Assembly (NCBI GenBank): GCA_030685015.1
Contig: JAUXWS010000095.1
Coordinates: 37,008-101,007, forward strand
Direction of reading: 5' to 3'
Length of the DNA stretch: 64,000 nucleotides
Source of the DNA: a bacterium
GTDB lineage: Bacteria; CAIWAD01
Of this stretch, positions 44,901-52,922 are shown in pieces. Numbering within the stretch: position 1 is the first letter of the stretch; the number at the start of each line of letters is the position of its first letter. A model generated the notes under the pieces. The model worked only from the letters and a program-made list of their open reading frames with translations, was not told the origin of the DNA and made no database searches. A program made the translations under genes and the position numbers.

Positions 44901-46123
44901 TCGCGCAGGCGCGGATCCCCCCGCCAGTTGCCCGCCACGCTCTCAAATGGTTCCAGCAAGCCGCTCCAATCCAGGTCGAGATCGGTCTTCAAGCCAAGGT
45001 TGCCATAGAGGCCGGTGCAAGACACGGCCAGGACCGGAGGCGTCCCCCAGATGCCGCGGGCCACCTCACCCGTGCGGTTCCCCAGCAACAGGCTGCGGGC
45101 CAAGCTCAGGTAGGACTGCGCGGCCAGCAGCGAGCGAGCGCTCTCGTTGAAGCAGATGGTGCTTGCCTCCAGCTCCAGGCGCCGGGTGGCGGCGATGAGG
45201 CCGCTGGTGGTGGGACTCAGGCTGCGATTGCCCGCCAGCAGGACTCCGCCCAGGCGCAGGGTGTCTCCATACACCAGGCTCCCGGTGGCTTGGTTGCGCA
45301 GCAGACGGCCGCCCTCCAGGCGCAGGCGGCCGCTGATCAGGGCTTGGACCTGGTTGTCGGCCAGCTCGCAGTCCACCAGACGCCGCATGCCGTTGCCCAG
45401 GTTGAGCAGGGTGGAGGCGGTGGTGTTGCCCATGAAGCGGCACTGCTCGAAGAGGTGGACCCCGCTGCCGGCGATGGCGACCAGGGGGATGCTGTTCCCA
45501 TCGAACTGGCAGTCCAGGGCCGTCAGGATGGCTCCGCCCGTCGTGTACACAGCGCTGGAGCCGTGGTGGTGGTCTGTCACCCGACACCCCAGCAGGATCA
45601 GCTCCCCGTCGTTGCGGATGGCGCTGCCCGTGCTGTTGGTGGATGAGGCGCCGCTGAAGACGCAATCCCTCAGCACGGCCCGGGTGGACGCACCCGCATA
45701 GAGGCCTCCGCCTGAGAAGGTTGATCCACACTGCTCGAAGCGGCAGCCCTGCACACGGACCCCCACGCAATTGTTCAACAACAGGCCGCCGCCCGCGCTG
45801 GTGCCCACACCGTTCCGCAGCACCAGGCCCTGGACCAGCGTGCCCGGTCCGCGGCCGCTGAGGGTGAGGATGCGCTGCCCGCCGCCGTTCAGCACGGTGT
45901 TCAGGGCCTCCGGCTCTTCGCCCATCAAAGTGATGTCGCGCAGGAGGGTCAGGCCGGAGACGGAGTAGACGCCGGGAGCCACCACCACGCTGTCGCCGTC
46001 CTGGGCCTGATTCAGCGCCGAGGACAGGGTGGGCACCTGCGAGGGCACGCGCAGGGTGGCGGCGGAGAGGGCGCCGGCCCAGGCCAGCCCCAGAAACAGC
46101 GCGGACGGGATGAGGCGCTTCAT
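41939..46123 (-). CDS. giant beta-helix/PKD surface protein with T9SS sorting domain (copy A)
   Basis: The 1394-residue protein has a signal peptide (MKRLIPSALFLGLAWAGALS). Three modules each start with the RVPxDxPTLxxAL / DGDSVVVAPGVY pattern of right-handed parallel beta-helices and contain choice-of-anchor Q-like ends (DLWGNAHGNWDPPF, ADPLFCAPDEGDF). PKD domains separate them (AWAWDLDDDGVPEAW, WRWDADGDGLVDGQE). The tail PNPFNGASLIHYTLPRP to SGLYLLRLEQGG and KVMLIE is a T9SS type A sorting domain. No catalytic residues are recognisable, so adhesion or polysaccharide binding is more likely than lyase activity. It is first of three paralogues in window order and last in transcription order. 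Confidence 0.85.
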   Translation of the reverse strand: MKRLIPSALFLGLAWAGALSAATLRVPSQVPTLSSALNQAQDGDSVVVAPGVYSVSGLTLLRDITLMGEEPEALNTVLNGGGQRILTLSGRGPGTLVQGLVLRNGVGTSAGGGLLLNNCVGVRVQGCRFEQCGSTFSGGGLYAGASTRAVLRDCVFSGASSTNSTGSAIRNDGELILLGCRVTDHHHGSSAVYTTGGAILTALDCQFDGNSIPLVAIAGSGVHLFEQCRFMGNTTASTLLNLGNGMRRLVDCELADNQVQALISGRLRLEGGRLLRNQATGSLVYGDTLRLGGVLLAGNRSLSPTTSGLIAATRRLELEASTICFNESARSLLAAQSYLSLARSLLLGNRTGEVARGIWGTPPVLAVSCTGLYGNLGLKTDLDLDWSGLLEPFESVAGNWRGDPRLRDPMLEDFRPALGSPARPEHNACGVLAGALPPVDEAPAPLAWFSADPTYGVAPLSVRLRAWAGGDADAWAWDLDDDGVPEAWGQEVETVFTDFGAWPVTLSATGPQGTRQLRRAEALRVGGRLLRVPEDHATPAAALAAALPGDVVELADGDYWLPASLDMPGGVTLRAAHPRGARLRSINNYMPLVQSSYQALPSRVEGLELRRETQTYSPMVRCGEGRLELAGCRLARGAALGGSTLILEDCDLDSLSYVETDDCSTIRLTRCRLQDCERVATNSCAEEELLLEACLLVRCGNLATGSGGSNRGILRAHNCTLVDCGPAPPSTNVLVRRVQRLELDRCIVAASRVPLLGANPPTELAVARTTIHAGVLGDWVGPLAPLLEQDGNLDADPHFCDYGAGDFHLAATSPCWLDSLGQDHMGALGLGCDVGRPSILALEAVTVAGPFPLVRTLNARTLGGVATWRWDADGDGLVDGQEPTLTHSYQTPGIFRAGLQVANAAGWAEAWLPPVEVAAQVIRVPADQPTLGAAFDQATSGTLVLALPDHYLEHGLNLPAGVSLMGEGGIAVIDAQGQGRVLTLAAGAQPALLQDLELRQGSSTSGGGLLITPVDNNAAVVTIRRCRFQDNTAEQTGGAVARGGTTPLVLLDSCFFAGNEAGEGGALGGVGLRARSSSFVGNRAGTGGAWWNLDGQPVELCVFQDNEAALGGALALSGFALVRDCLFRGNRASGAGGAVWNAPWAASEGSRYEGCLFHGNRAGEDGAAILDRSSPRISFCTMAVDSTADTGGVLSLEAAIGAPAAILEHSIVAGARGGRAVSNADDRFTVACSDLWGNAHGNWDPPFAGQWGQAGNLEADPLFCAPDEGDFTLRAASPCRPGQSACGWMGALTGLCDESPLPAPALRPVALGLAAAPNPFNGASLIHYTLPRPAPVRLSLFNLLGQRVALLVDETRPAGVHTLRLEPRGWASGLYLLRLEQGGQAATLKVMLIE
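42003..42180 (-). repeat. sorting-domain cassette, near-identical to 49930-50107
   Basis: About 178 bases encoding the T9SS tail of copy A are about 97% identical to 49930-50107 in copy C (offset 7927); differences cluster near 42082-42087 and two other single sites. The rest of the two genes is far more diverged, suggesting recent gene conversion or cassette exchange. Confidence 0.85.
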
Positions 46124-46179
46124 GGCGAGACTCCTGGTTGGGGTGGCATGCCACATCATGGCCGGCATGGAAGCCAAGC

Positions 46180-49100
46180 CTATTTCACCAGCAAGAGCTT
46201 GCAGGCGGCCTGGCCCTCCTCCGCCTCCAGCACCGCCAGGTAGAGGCCGCTGGCGCAGCGGGAGCCGTCGAAGCGGACCGCATGCCGTCCGGCGGCGTGG
46301 GGACCGCTGGCCGGCACCGCCACCTCGCGGCCGGCCAGATCGAAGATGGCCAGGCGCACCGTCTGGGGCCGGGTCAGGACGAAGGCAAGGACGGTGGCCG
46401 GATTGAAGGGATTGGGCCAGGCCTCCTCCAGGCGGAAGTCGCCGGCCTGCAAGGCGGGCAGGTGGGAGCGGTCGCAGGGATCGCTCCAGGCGCCCATGGC
46501 CCCGCAGGCGCTGGCGGGGGGCAGGCAGGGGCTGGCCGCCAGGAGGCGCAGGTCGCCGCCCGCGGCGTCGCAGTAGAGCGGATCGGCCTCCCGATTGCCG
46601 TTCTGGCCCAGCTGGTCGGCCCAGCCGGAGATCCAGTTGCCGGGCTCGTTCCCGAAGAGCGAGGAGCAGGTGATCTGGGGCGCCGGGGTGAGGAGATAGG
46701 GTCCGGCCTGCTCCGTCACCAGGCAGTGTTCCAGCCGGGGCGGGGCGCCCGTGAAAAAGAGGGCGGCCGCGCCGATGTCTGCGCTGTTGGCATGGAAGAC
46801 GCAGTGGCGGAAGAGGAGCAGGCTGTCCACGCTGCCGGCGCCGGCGCCGCCGTAATGGGCCTGGTTGCCGCGCAGCACGCAGCGGGTGAAGACGGCGTTG
46901 GACTGCTGGTCGAAGAAGAAGGCCCCGCCCAGCCCGTCGGTGCCCGCTCCCAGCGCGCTGCCGCCGGTCAGGGTCAGGCCCTCCAGGCGCACGCCCCGGC
47001 GCAAGGCCGAGCCGCGCAGGCAGCGCCCGGCGCCCTGGGCGTCCAGCACCACGCAGGCGGGGTCCCCTGTCCGGCCGCGCAGGAGGATGCCGTCGGGCAG
47101 CTCCAGGCCGGCCACCGGCCAGATGCCGCAGGCCACATCCACCGTGTCCCCCGGCAAGGCGGCGGCCAGGGCCTGGGCCAGGGTGGCGTGGTCCTCGGGC
47201 ACGCGGCGCAGGCGGGGCAGGCGGCTCTGGATGTAGTCCACCCGGGTCAGGGTGTCCCGGAAATCCCAGTTGAAGACGGTGAGGGTGACGGTCCAGCTCC
47301 CCTCCTCGGTGTAGACATGGATGGGATTGGGCGCCGAGCTGTCCCACACGCCATCGCCGTTGAAGTCCCATAACCGGCCGCCCACCTCGCCTGGGGACTG
47401 GTCGGTGAACTGGACCGTCAGCGGCGTCAGTCCGTCGCGCGGGGTGGCGCTGAAGGCGGCCTGCAGGTCCGTGCTGAGGCAGCCCAGCGCCATGTCGCCG
47501 ATGGTGGCCTGGCAGGGATTGGCCGCGGGCAGGCAGGGCGAGGGGGCCGCCACGCGCAGGGTGTCGTGGCTGAGGCTGCAGATGAGGGGATCCAGGGCCA
47601 GGTTGCCCGCTTGCCCCTGCCAGGGCAGGAGCTGTCCCGTCCAGTCACCCAGGCCGTTGCCGTGGATGATGGTGCAGGCCACCTCGGCGGGCGGATGGGC
47701 GGCCATTACGGCGGGCATGAAGCTGTTGCCCGCCACCACGCATTCCCGCATGGACCAGGGCGAGCGGAAGCGCAGGGCCGCGGTGGATTGGGCGCAGCCC
47801 GCCACCACCACGTCCTGCAGGTGGACGGGATGGAGGGCATCCAAGTCCAGCACGGCTTGGCTGAGGGGCTGGGCGGAGGTGATGTGCAGGCTCTCCAGCA
47901 CCAGGCTGTCCACCTCGGCCAGGATGGCCTGGCCGCCGCCCTGCCAGCGGCAGCGACGCAGGATCAGATTGGGGCCCCGGCTCCAGACACCCCGGTTGCA
48001 GTCCGTGAAGCGGCAATCCTCCACGTTAGCGGAGCTTCCCTCCGTCAGGAGCAAGGCGTCGCCCAGGCTGAGGGAGAACCGGCAGTTCCTCACCAGCACC
48101 TCCCCATCGGCGTCCAGGCTTTGCCAGCAGCGGATGAAATCGCAATCCACCAGCTCCACGCGGGGGGAACCCAAGGTGCGCAGCCCCAGGCGGGATTCGG
48201 TCGGGCCACGGAACTCGCAGCGTTCCACGCGCAGGGAGCAGTTCCTCAACTCCGGTCCGTTGCCGCCGTTGTGCCCCTGGAAAACCAGGTCGCGCAGCAG
48301 GATTTCCCGCGAACCAGCCGGGTGGTTGAACAGGTAGGAGGTCGGACTTGAGAGCGTCACGGCGGGGCGGGCGCCCACGGCATTGCGCAGGCCGATGAGC
48401 TGCACGCCATCGGGCAGCACTTGGCCGCTGGCATAATAGGTGCCCCCCTGGTACAAGCCCGGCTGGAAGAGGACCACCGTGCCCGGCCCCACCAAGTGCC
48501 AGACCGCCGAGAGCCAGGGCTGGGCCAGCGTGAGGCGCAGGGTGTCGGCCCAGACCGTGATGGGCGAATCCAGGCCGGCCACGGCCTGGTTGTGCCCGTC
48601 CTCCGCCCGCACCGTGGGCTGGTACTGGCCCTGCGTCAGGTAGAGATGCTCCGCTTGGGGCGCGGTGGTCACCAGGCTGTCCCCGTCCCCGAACTGCCAG
48701 GTGTAGAGCGTGGGCTGGCCCAGGGCCTGGGCCTCGAACTGGACGGCATGCGGAGCGAAACCGGCCAGGAGGGCCGCCGCCAGGGACACGCCGAAGCGGA
48801 CGCGCAGGGGCTGCGCCGCCACCGTCTCATGGCTGAGGCCGCCGCGCGTCACGCGCAGCCGCGGCCGCCAGTCCCCCGCCCGCAGGTAGACATGCGCCGG
48901 ATGCTGCTCCTGCGAGTCCCAGATCCCGTCATCTTCGAAGTCCCAGGCCCAGGCCTCGGGATCCCCCAGGCTCTCGTCCATGAACTGGACCGCCAGGGGC
49001 GCCGCCCCGCCCGCCGCATCCGTCCGGAAGCGGGCCGCCGGCTCGCCCAGGGCGCAGCCCTGGCCGAGCGCCCCCACCCGGCGCCCCTCCGGGTGGTTCC

Positions 49101-49857
49101 CGGGCAGACAGGGGGAATCCGCCGCCAGGCGGCCGTCTCCCCCCGCGCTGTCGCACAGCCGCGGCGGCTCCGACAGGTTGCCCAGGATCCCCTCGTAGAT
49201 GGCCACGAAGCCCGTCCAGTCCCCCGCCGGGTTCCCCTCCAGCAGGCTGTGCCGCACCAGGGGCAGGCGGGCCGGGCTGGACAGCTCCAGCGGCGGGGCG
49301 TCCTCGTTGCGCGTGAAGAGGCAGGCCTCCACCTGGATCTGGCAGTCCGGCGCCGCCGCCAGGGCCGAACCCAGGGGGGCGCGGTTGTGGGCGAAGGTGC
49401 AGGTCCGCACCAGCGGGTTGGCGCCCGCCGCCACCGCCAGCGCCCCGCCCGCCTCGTCGGCCTGGTTGTGCGTGAACACGCAGTCCTCGATGAGGAGCGT
49501 GCCGCTGACGACCTGCACGGCCCCGCCCCGGGCCGCCCGGCCATGGCGGAAGTGCAGGCCCCGCACCGTGGCGGCGGCATAGGCCTGGGTGATGGAGAGC
49601 AGGCGCTGCTGGCCGTCGCCCGCCAGCACCACGCTCCCCGCCTCCTCCTGGGACGCCAGCACCACGTTGCCGGAAAGGACCAGCCCGCTCTCCCAATAAA
49701 GCCCCGGCGCCACCAGCACGCTGTCCCCCATGCCCGACTCCGTCAGGGCCTGGAGGATGGTGGGGACCTCCTGGGGCACGCGCCGCGTGAGGGCGGCCAG
49801 CCGGGCGGGCAGGACCAAGCCCAGGACGATGATCAGGCAAAGGAAAGCACGCTTCAT
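46180..49857 (-). CDS. beta-helix/PKD surface protein with T9SS sorting domain (copy B)
   Basis: The 1225-residue paralogue has a signal peptide (MKRAFLCLIIVLGLVLPARL), then a beta-helix starting RRVPQEVPTILQALTES. Two PKD domains follow (WAWDFEDDGIWDSQEQ; YTWQFGDGDSLVTTAP), then a second beta-helix region, a third PKD (LWDFNGDGVWDSSAP) and a third helix starting RVPEDHATLAQALAAALPGD. Its sorting tail is WPNPFNPATVLAFVLTRP to ASGLYLAVLEAEEG and KLLLVK, a different sequence from copies A and C. The ATG is close to the stop of copy C upstream (eight-base gap), so B and C are co-transcribed; copy A begins 56 bases after B. Confidence 0.85.
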   Translation of the reverse strand: MKRAFLCLIIVLGLVLPARLAALTRRVPQEVPTILQALTESGMGDSVLVAPGLYWESGLVLSGNVVLASQEEAGSVVLAGDGQQRLLSITQAYAAATVRGLHFRHGRAARGGAVQVVSGTLLIEDCVFTHNQADEAGGALAVAAGANPLVRTCTFAHNRAPLGSALAAAPDCQIQVEACLFTRNEDAPPLELSSPARLPLVRHSLLEGNPAGDWTGFVAIYEGILGNLSEPPRLCDSAGGDGRLAADSPCLPGNHPEGRRVGALGQGCALGEPAARFRTDAAGGAAPLAVQFMDESLGDPEAWAWDFEDDGIWDSQEQHPAHVYLRAGDWRPRLRVTRGGLSHETVAAQPLRVRFGVSLAAALLAGFAPHAVQFEAQALGQPTLYTWQFGDGDSLVTTAPQAEHLYLTQGQYQPTVRAEDGHNQAVAGLDSPITVWADTLRLTLAQPWLSAVWHLVGPGTVVLFQPGLYQGGTYYASGQVLPDGVQLIGLRNAVGARPAVTLSSPTSYLFNHPAGSREILLRDLVFQGHNGGNGPELRNCSLRVERCEFRGPTESRLGLRTLGSPRVELVDCDFIRCWQSLDADGEVLVRNCRFSLSLGDALLLTEGSSANVEDCRFTDCNRGVWSRGPNLILRRCRWQGGGQAILAEVDSLVLESLHITSAQPLSQAVLDLDALHPVHLQDVVVAGCAQSTAALRFRSPWSMRECVVAGNSFMPAVMAAHPPAEVACTIIHGNGLGDWTGQLLPWQGQAGNLALDPLICSLSHDTLRVAAPSPCLPAANPCQATIGDMALGCLSTDLQAAFSATPRDGLTPLTVQFTDQSPGEVGGRLWDFNGDGVWDSSAPNPIHVYTEEGSWTVTLTVFNWDFRDTLTRVDYIQSRLPRLRRVPEDHATLAQALAAALPGDTVDVACGIWPVAGLELPDGILLRGRTGDPACVVLDAQGAGRCLRGSALRRGVRLEGLTLTGGSALGAGTDGLGGAFFFDQQSNAVFTRCVLRGNQAHYGGAGAGSVDSLLLFRHCVFHANSADIGAAALFFTGAPPRLEHCLVTEQAGPYLLTPAPQITCSSLFGNEPGNWISGWADQLGQNGNREADPLYCDAAGGDLRLLAASPCLPPASACGAMGAWSDPCDRSHLPALQAGDFRLEEAWPNPFNPATVLAFVLTRPQTVRLAIFDLAGREVAVPASGPHAAGRHAVRFDGSRCASGLYLAVLEAEEGQAACKLLLVK

Positions 49858-49865
49858 GGGACACC

Positions 49866-52475
49866 TCACTGGACCAGCACCAGCTTGAGGACGGCGACGG
49901 CGCCATCCTGCTCCAGGCACAACAGGTAGAGGCCGCTCGCCCAGCCGCGGGGCTCCAGGCGCAGGGTGTGGACCCCCGCCGGCCGCGTCTCGTCCACCAG
50001 CAGGGCCACCTGTTGGCCGAGCAGGTTGAAGAGGGACAACCGGACCGGAGCCGGCCGTGGCAGGGTGTAGTGGATGAGGCTGGCCCCGTTGAAGGGATTG
50101 GGCGCCGCGGACAGGCCCAGCGCCGCGGGACGCGCCAGCGGCTCCCGCACGGGGCTCTCGCCGCACCAGCCGGCCAGGGCGCCCATCAAACCGCAGAGGG
50201 TCTGCTCGGGCCGGCAGGGGGAATCCACGCCCAGGGTGAAGTCCCCATGGCGGGGCGCGCAGAAGAGGGGGTCCGCCGCCAGGTTGCCGTCCTGTCCCTG
50301 CCAGGGGGCAAGGCCGGCCCAGTCGCCGTGGGCATTGCCCCAGAGGTCCGTGCAGGTGATGCGCAGACGCTCGTCCGGGCAGGCCAGGGCCCGGCCGCCC
50401 GGCGCCCCGGCCACGATGCAGCGCTCAACCGCGCCCCGCTCGCCGCCCGCCCAGGCGGGCAGCGAGACAATGGCGCCCAGGGCACTGGTGGAGTCCTCCG
50501 CCAGGGTGCAGGAGCGCAGCCGCGGCCCGGTGCCGTCGAAGAGGGCGGCGCCGTCCGTGCCGGCCTGGTTGCGGGCGAAGAGGCAACCTTCGTACCGGGC
50601 GCCCACCGTGCTGTACCAGGGGTCGTTCCAGACGGCGCCGCCCAGCGCCACCGCCTGGTTGCCCAGGAAGCGGCAGGCGCGCAGGGTGGCCGGGCCGTCC
50701 AGGGCGAGGGCGCCGCCGCGGACGGCCCGGTTGTCCGTGAAGGCGCAGGCCGTGGCCCAGAGGCTGTCCAGGACATGGATGGCCCCACCCGTCTCCGTCG
50801 CCTGGTTGCCGGAGAAGCCGCAGTTCTCCAGAACAAATCCCGCCCCGTGCAAGGCGCCACCCCGCGTGGCGCGGTTGTCCGAGAAGTCGCAGTCCTTCAA
50901 GTCCAGCAAGATGGGCGGCCAGGGGGCGGCGATGGCCCCACCCTCCCGGTCCGCCACGTTGTCGCGGAAGTGGCAGCGGCGGATATGCAGGCCGCTCGAT
51001 GCGCCGCCGAAGGTTGGCAGGAAGGCCAAGGCGCCGCTCCGGTCGGCTCTACCACCTTCGAAGATCAAGTCGAACAATGCGCGGAACGAAACCGTCGGCG
51101 CGACCTGCAGGATCGGACCCTGACCCGTCCCGACCAAGCTCGTCTCTCCCGGCATCCCCGCCAGACTGACCCCCGGCGGCAATACCAACCCCGCTGACGG
51201 AAAGCGACCCGGCCCCAGCTGGACCAAGTCTCCCGGTTGGGATATCGCCAGCGCCCCGGACAATTCCTCAGGGACAAGGACCTGCCTGATCACGCCTCCC
51301 ACGGCGACCGGAGGTCCCCAGCCTTCCAGCATGTCCTCGCCCCACCTGCCCGTCAGATGCCCGCGATAAATCCCGGGCCGCTCGAAGTTCCACTCCAGAA
51401 CCGTTCCGCTGCCGTCGATCTGCCCATCGCCGTCCACATCCCAGACCAGATCCTCAAACTCGCCGTAGACCTCGGCGACGAAGCGCACGCGCGCCGGCAG
51501 CGCCGCGGACAAGATCCAGGATTGAATCTCATGGATGCCGGGCGAGCAGCCGATGGGCAGCACGCCCATGTGATCCCCGCTGGGGGCATCGAGCAGGCAG
51601 GGCGTGTCCCACTGCAGGTGGAAGTCCAATTCGGGATCGCAGAAGAGGGGATTGGCCGAGATGTTGCCGTACTGGCCCAAGAAGGGAGCCAACACCCCCG
51701 TCCAATCGCCGGCTTGGCCGCCCCACATGTCGCTGCACGTCACCTCCACCTGGTCCGGAACCATGTTGCCGGTCCCCAGCAGGGGGCCGCGCAGGCCGGA
51801 CACGATGCAGCGGTCCAGCGCGAGCCGGTTCAGACTGGTGCCGACCAGGGTCGTGCTCGGGTGGCCACAATCCACCAGGGTGCATTGGTTCAGGGTGATG
51901 GTGCCCATGTCATAGGGAATCCAACCGCGGCTGCCAAAGCGCTGGAGCCTTTGCATGACGCAGCGGGAGAACAGGAGGTCGGGATGATCCTGGTTCACAA
52001 GGGTGTAACAATCCCGGATATGACATGAGGCGAAGAACGCCGAACCATTCCCGTGAATGGTTGAGATGCTGTCGAAGACGCAGTCCACGGCGGCGATGCC
52101 ATTGCCGTTCGTGCCACTGTTGCTTCCCACCAGGCGGCAGGCGCGCAGTTCGAGCATGGCATTCCCGGTGCTGGCGACCAGGTTGCGCAGCTCCAGGTTC
52201 TCCAGGTAGGCGGGCATTCCACTGTTGTTCAGCACCTGGGCCGAACCAGCCTGGATCAGCCGCACGTGGCCGGGTTGGGCCGCGCGCAGGGTGACGCCCT
52301 GGTCCAGCATAAGGGTTTGCGCGATGGGATAGGTCCCGGCCGCCACTTCGACCGTGTCGCCCACCAGATTGACGGCCAAGGCGGCCTGGATTGTCGGGTA
52401 GACCTGGGGCACGCGCAGCACCGTGGCCGGCAGCAGGCGGACCAGGAGCAGGACAAGCGGCAGGAGCAGGCGCAT
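49866..52475 (-). CDS. beta-helix surface protein with T9SS sorting domain (copy C)
   Basis: The 869-residue paralogue is first of the trio in transcription order. It has a signal peptide (MRLLLPLVLLLVRLLPAT), a beta-helix from LRVPQVYPTIQAALAVNLVG, a short PKD-like segment (DLVWDVDGDGQIDGSG), and a second beta-helix with many NxAxxxGGA turns (DNRATRGGALHGAG, GNQATETGGAIHVLDS). It ends in choice-of-anchor Q-like DLWGNAHGDW and the sorting tail PNPFNGASLIHYTLPRP. The tail's DNA nearly equals that of copy A. Role unknown; such proteins are surface-exposed cargo. Confidence 0.85.
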   Translation of the reverse strand: MRLLLPLVLLLVRLLPATVLRVPQVYPTIQAALAVNLVGDTVEVAAGTYPIAQTLMLDQGVTLRAAQPGHVRLIQAGSAQVLNNSGMPAYLENLELRNLVASTGNAMLELRACRLVGSNSGTNGNGIAAVDCVFDSISTIHGNGSAFFASCHIRDCYTLVNQDHPDLLFSRCVMQRLQRFGSRGWIPYDMGTITLNQCTLVDCGHPSTTLVGTSLNRLALDRCIVSGLRGPLLGTGNMVPDQVEVTCSDMWGGQAGDWTGVLAPFLGQYGNISANPLFCDPELDFHLQWDTPCLLDAPSGDHMGVLPIGCSPGIHEIQSWILSAALPARVRFVAEVYGEFEDLVWDVDGDGQIDGSGTVLEWNFERPGIYRGHLTGRWGEDMLEGWGPPVAVGGVIRQVLVPEELSGALAISQPGDLVQLGPGRFPSAGLVLPPGVSLAGMPGETSLVGTGQGPILQVAPTVSFRALFDLIFEGGRADRSGALAFLPTFGGASSGLHIRRCHFRDNVADREGGAIAAPWPPILLDLKDCDFSDNRATRGGALHGAGFVLENCGFSGNQATETGGAIHVLDSLWATACAFTDNRAVRGGALALDGPATLRACRFLGNQAVALGGAVWNDPWYSTVGARYEGCLFARNQAGTDGAALFDGTGPRLRSCTLAEDSTSALGAIVSLPAWAGGERGAVERCIVAGAPGGRALACPDERLRITCTDLWGNAHGDWAGLAPWQGQDGNLAADPLFCAPRHGDFTLGVDSPCRPEQTLCGLMGALAGWCGESPVREPLARPAALGLSAAPNPFNGASLIHYTLPRPAPVRLSLFNLLGQQVALLVDETRPAGVHTLRLEPRGWASGLYLLCLEQDGAVAVLKLVLVQ
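49930..50107 (-). repeat. sorting-domain cassette, partner of 42003-42180
   Basis: Second copy of the near-identical sequence encoding the T9SS tail, here in beta-helix copy C; see 42003-42180 for the comparison. Confidence 0.85.
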
Positions 52476-52514
52476 GGGCGTCTCCCGGCGACAGCGGGGG
52501 CTGCGGGACGAAGG

Positions 52515-52536
52515 GCAGGACCCAGGCGGGTCCTGC
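52515..52536. other. hairpin in the leader of beta-helix copy C
   Basis: Perfect 9-bp arms GCAGGACCC / GGGTCCTGC with a four-base loop, about 40 bases upstream of the copy C ATG on the minus strand. It may be a leader stem-loop or the 3' end of the small upstream gene. The rest of the gap 52476-52660 shows nothing else. Confidence 0.6.
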
Positions 52537-52660
52537 ACCCATGCTCTGCAACTCTTATGCCGGATTATTCAGCTTTGAGATGTGAGGTAGAGGACCGTGA
52601 AAGGAAGGCTTCGTCTGGACTTCGCAACAGAGGTGGGGCTTTCCAGACGGGTGGATGGCC

Positions 52661-52897
52661 TCAGGCTGGCTTGGGTGCCCTGAGCTTGACGGGCTTGCAG
52701 AGGGCGTCCTTGTCCGCCGCGGCGCGCCCACAGTCCCGGCAGACGTGGGTGGGCCGGGCCACCAGGGCCATCAGCTCCTCCCTGTGCTCCTCCAGATCCT
52801 TGCGGGACCACTCACAGAGCTTCTTCAAGGCCTCCCCGCCCGCTGGACATGACACGGAGGGAGCGGCCCCGGGCCGCCCCCTCCGGTATTCCCGCAC
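52661..52897 (-). CDS. small Cys-containing protein, zinc-ribbon-like
   Basis: The C-terminal ~55 residues (LKKLCEWSRKDLEEHREELM to PTHVCRDCGRAAADKDALC, then KPVKL) look like a small helical segment followed by a CxxC-x10-C metal site, a pattern seen in short basic bacterial proteins ending LCKPxKL. The N-terminal 20 residues given by the GTG at 52897 are Arg/Gly/Pro-rich and may be untranslated; a TTG about 22 codons in, directly after GGGGAGG, is an alternative start. Function unknown; the metal-binding idea rests on three cysteines in the ribbon plus one before it. Confidence 0.55.
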   Translation of the reverse strand: MREYRRGRPGAAPSVSCPAGGEALKKLCEWSRKDLEEHREELMALVARPTHVCRDCGRAAADKDALCKPVKLRAPKPA

Positions 52898-52922
52898 TCG
52901 ACCGGATGGTCCGGGTCGCGTG

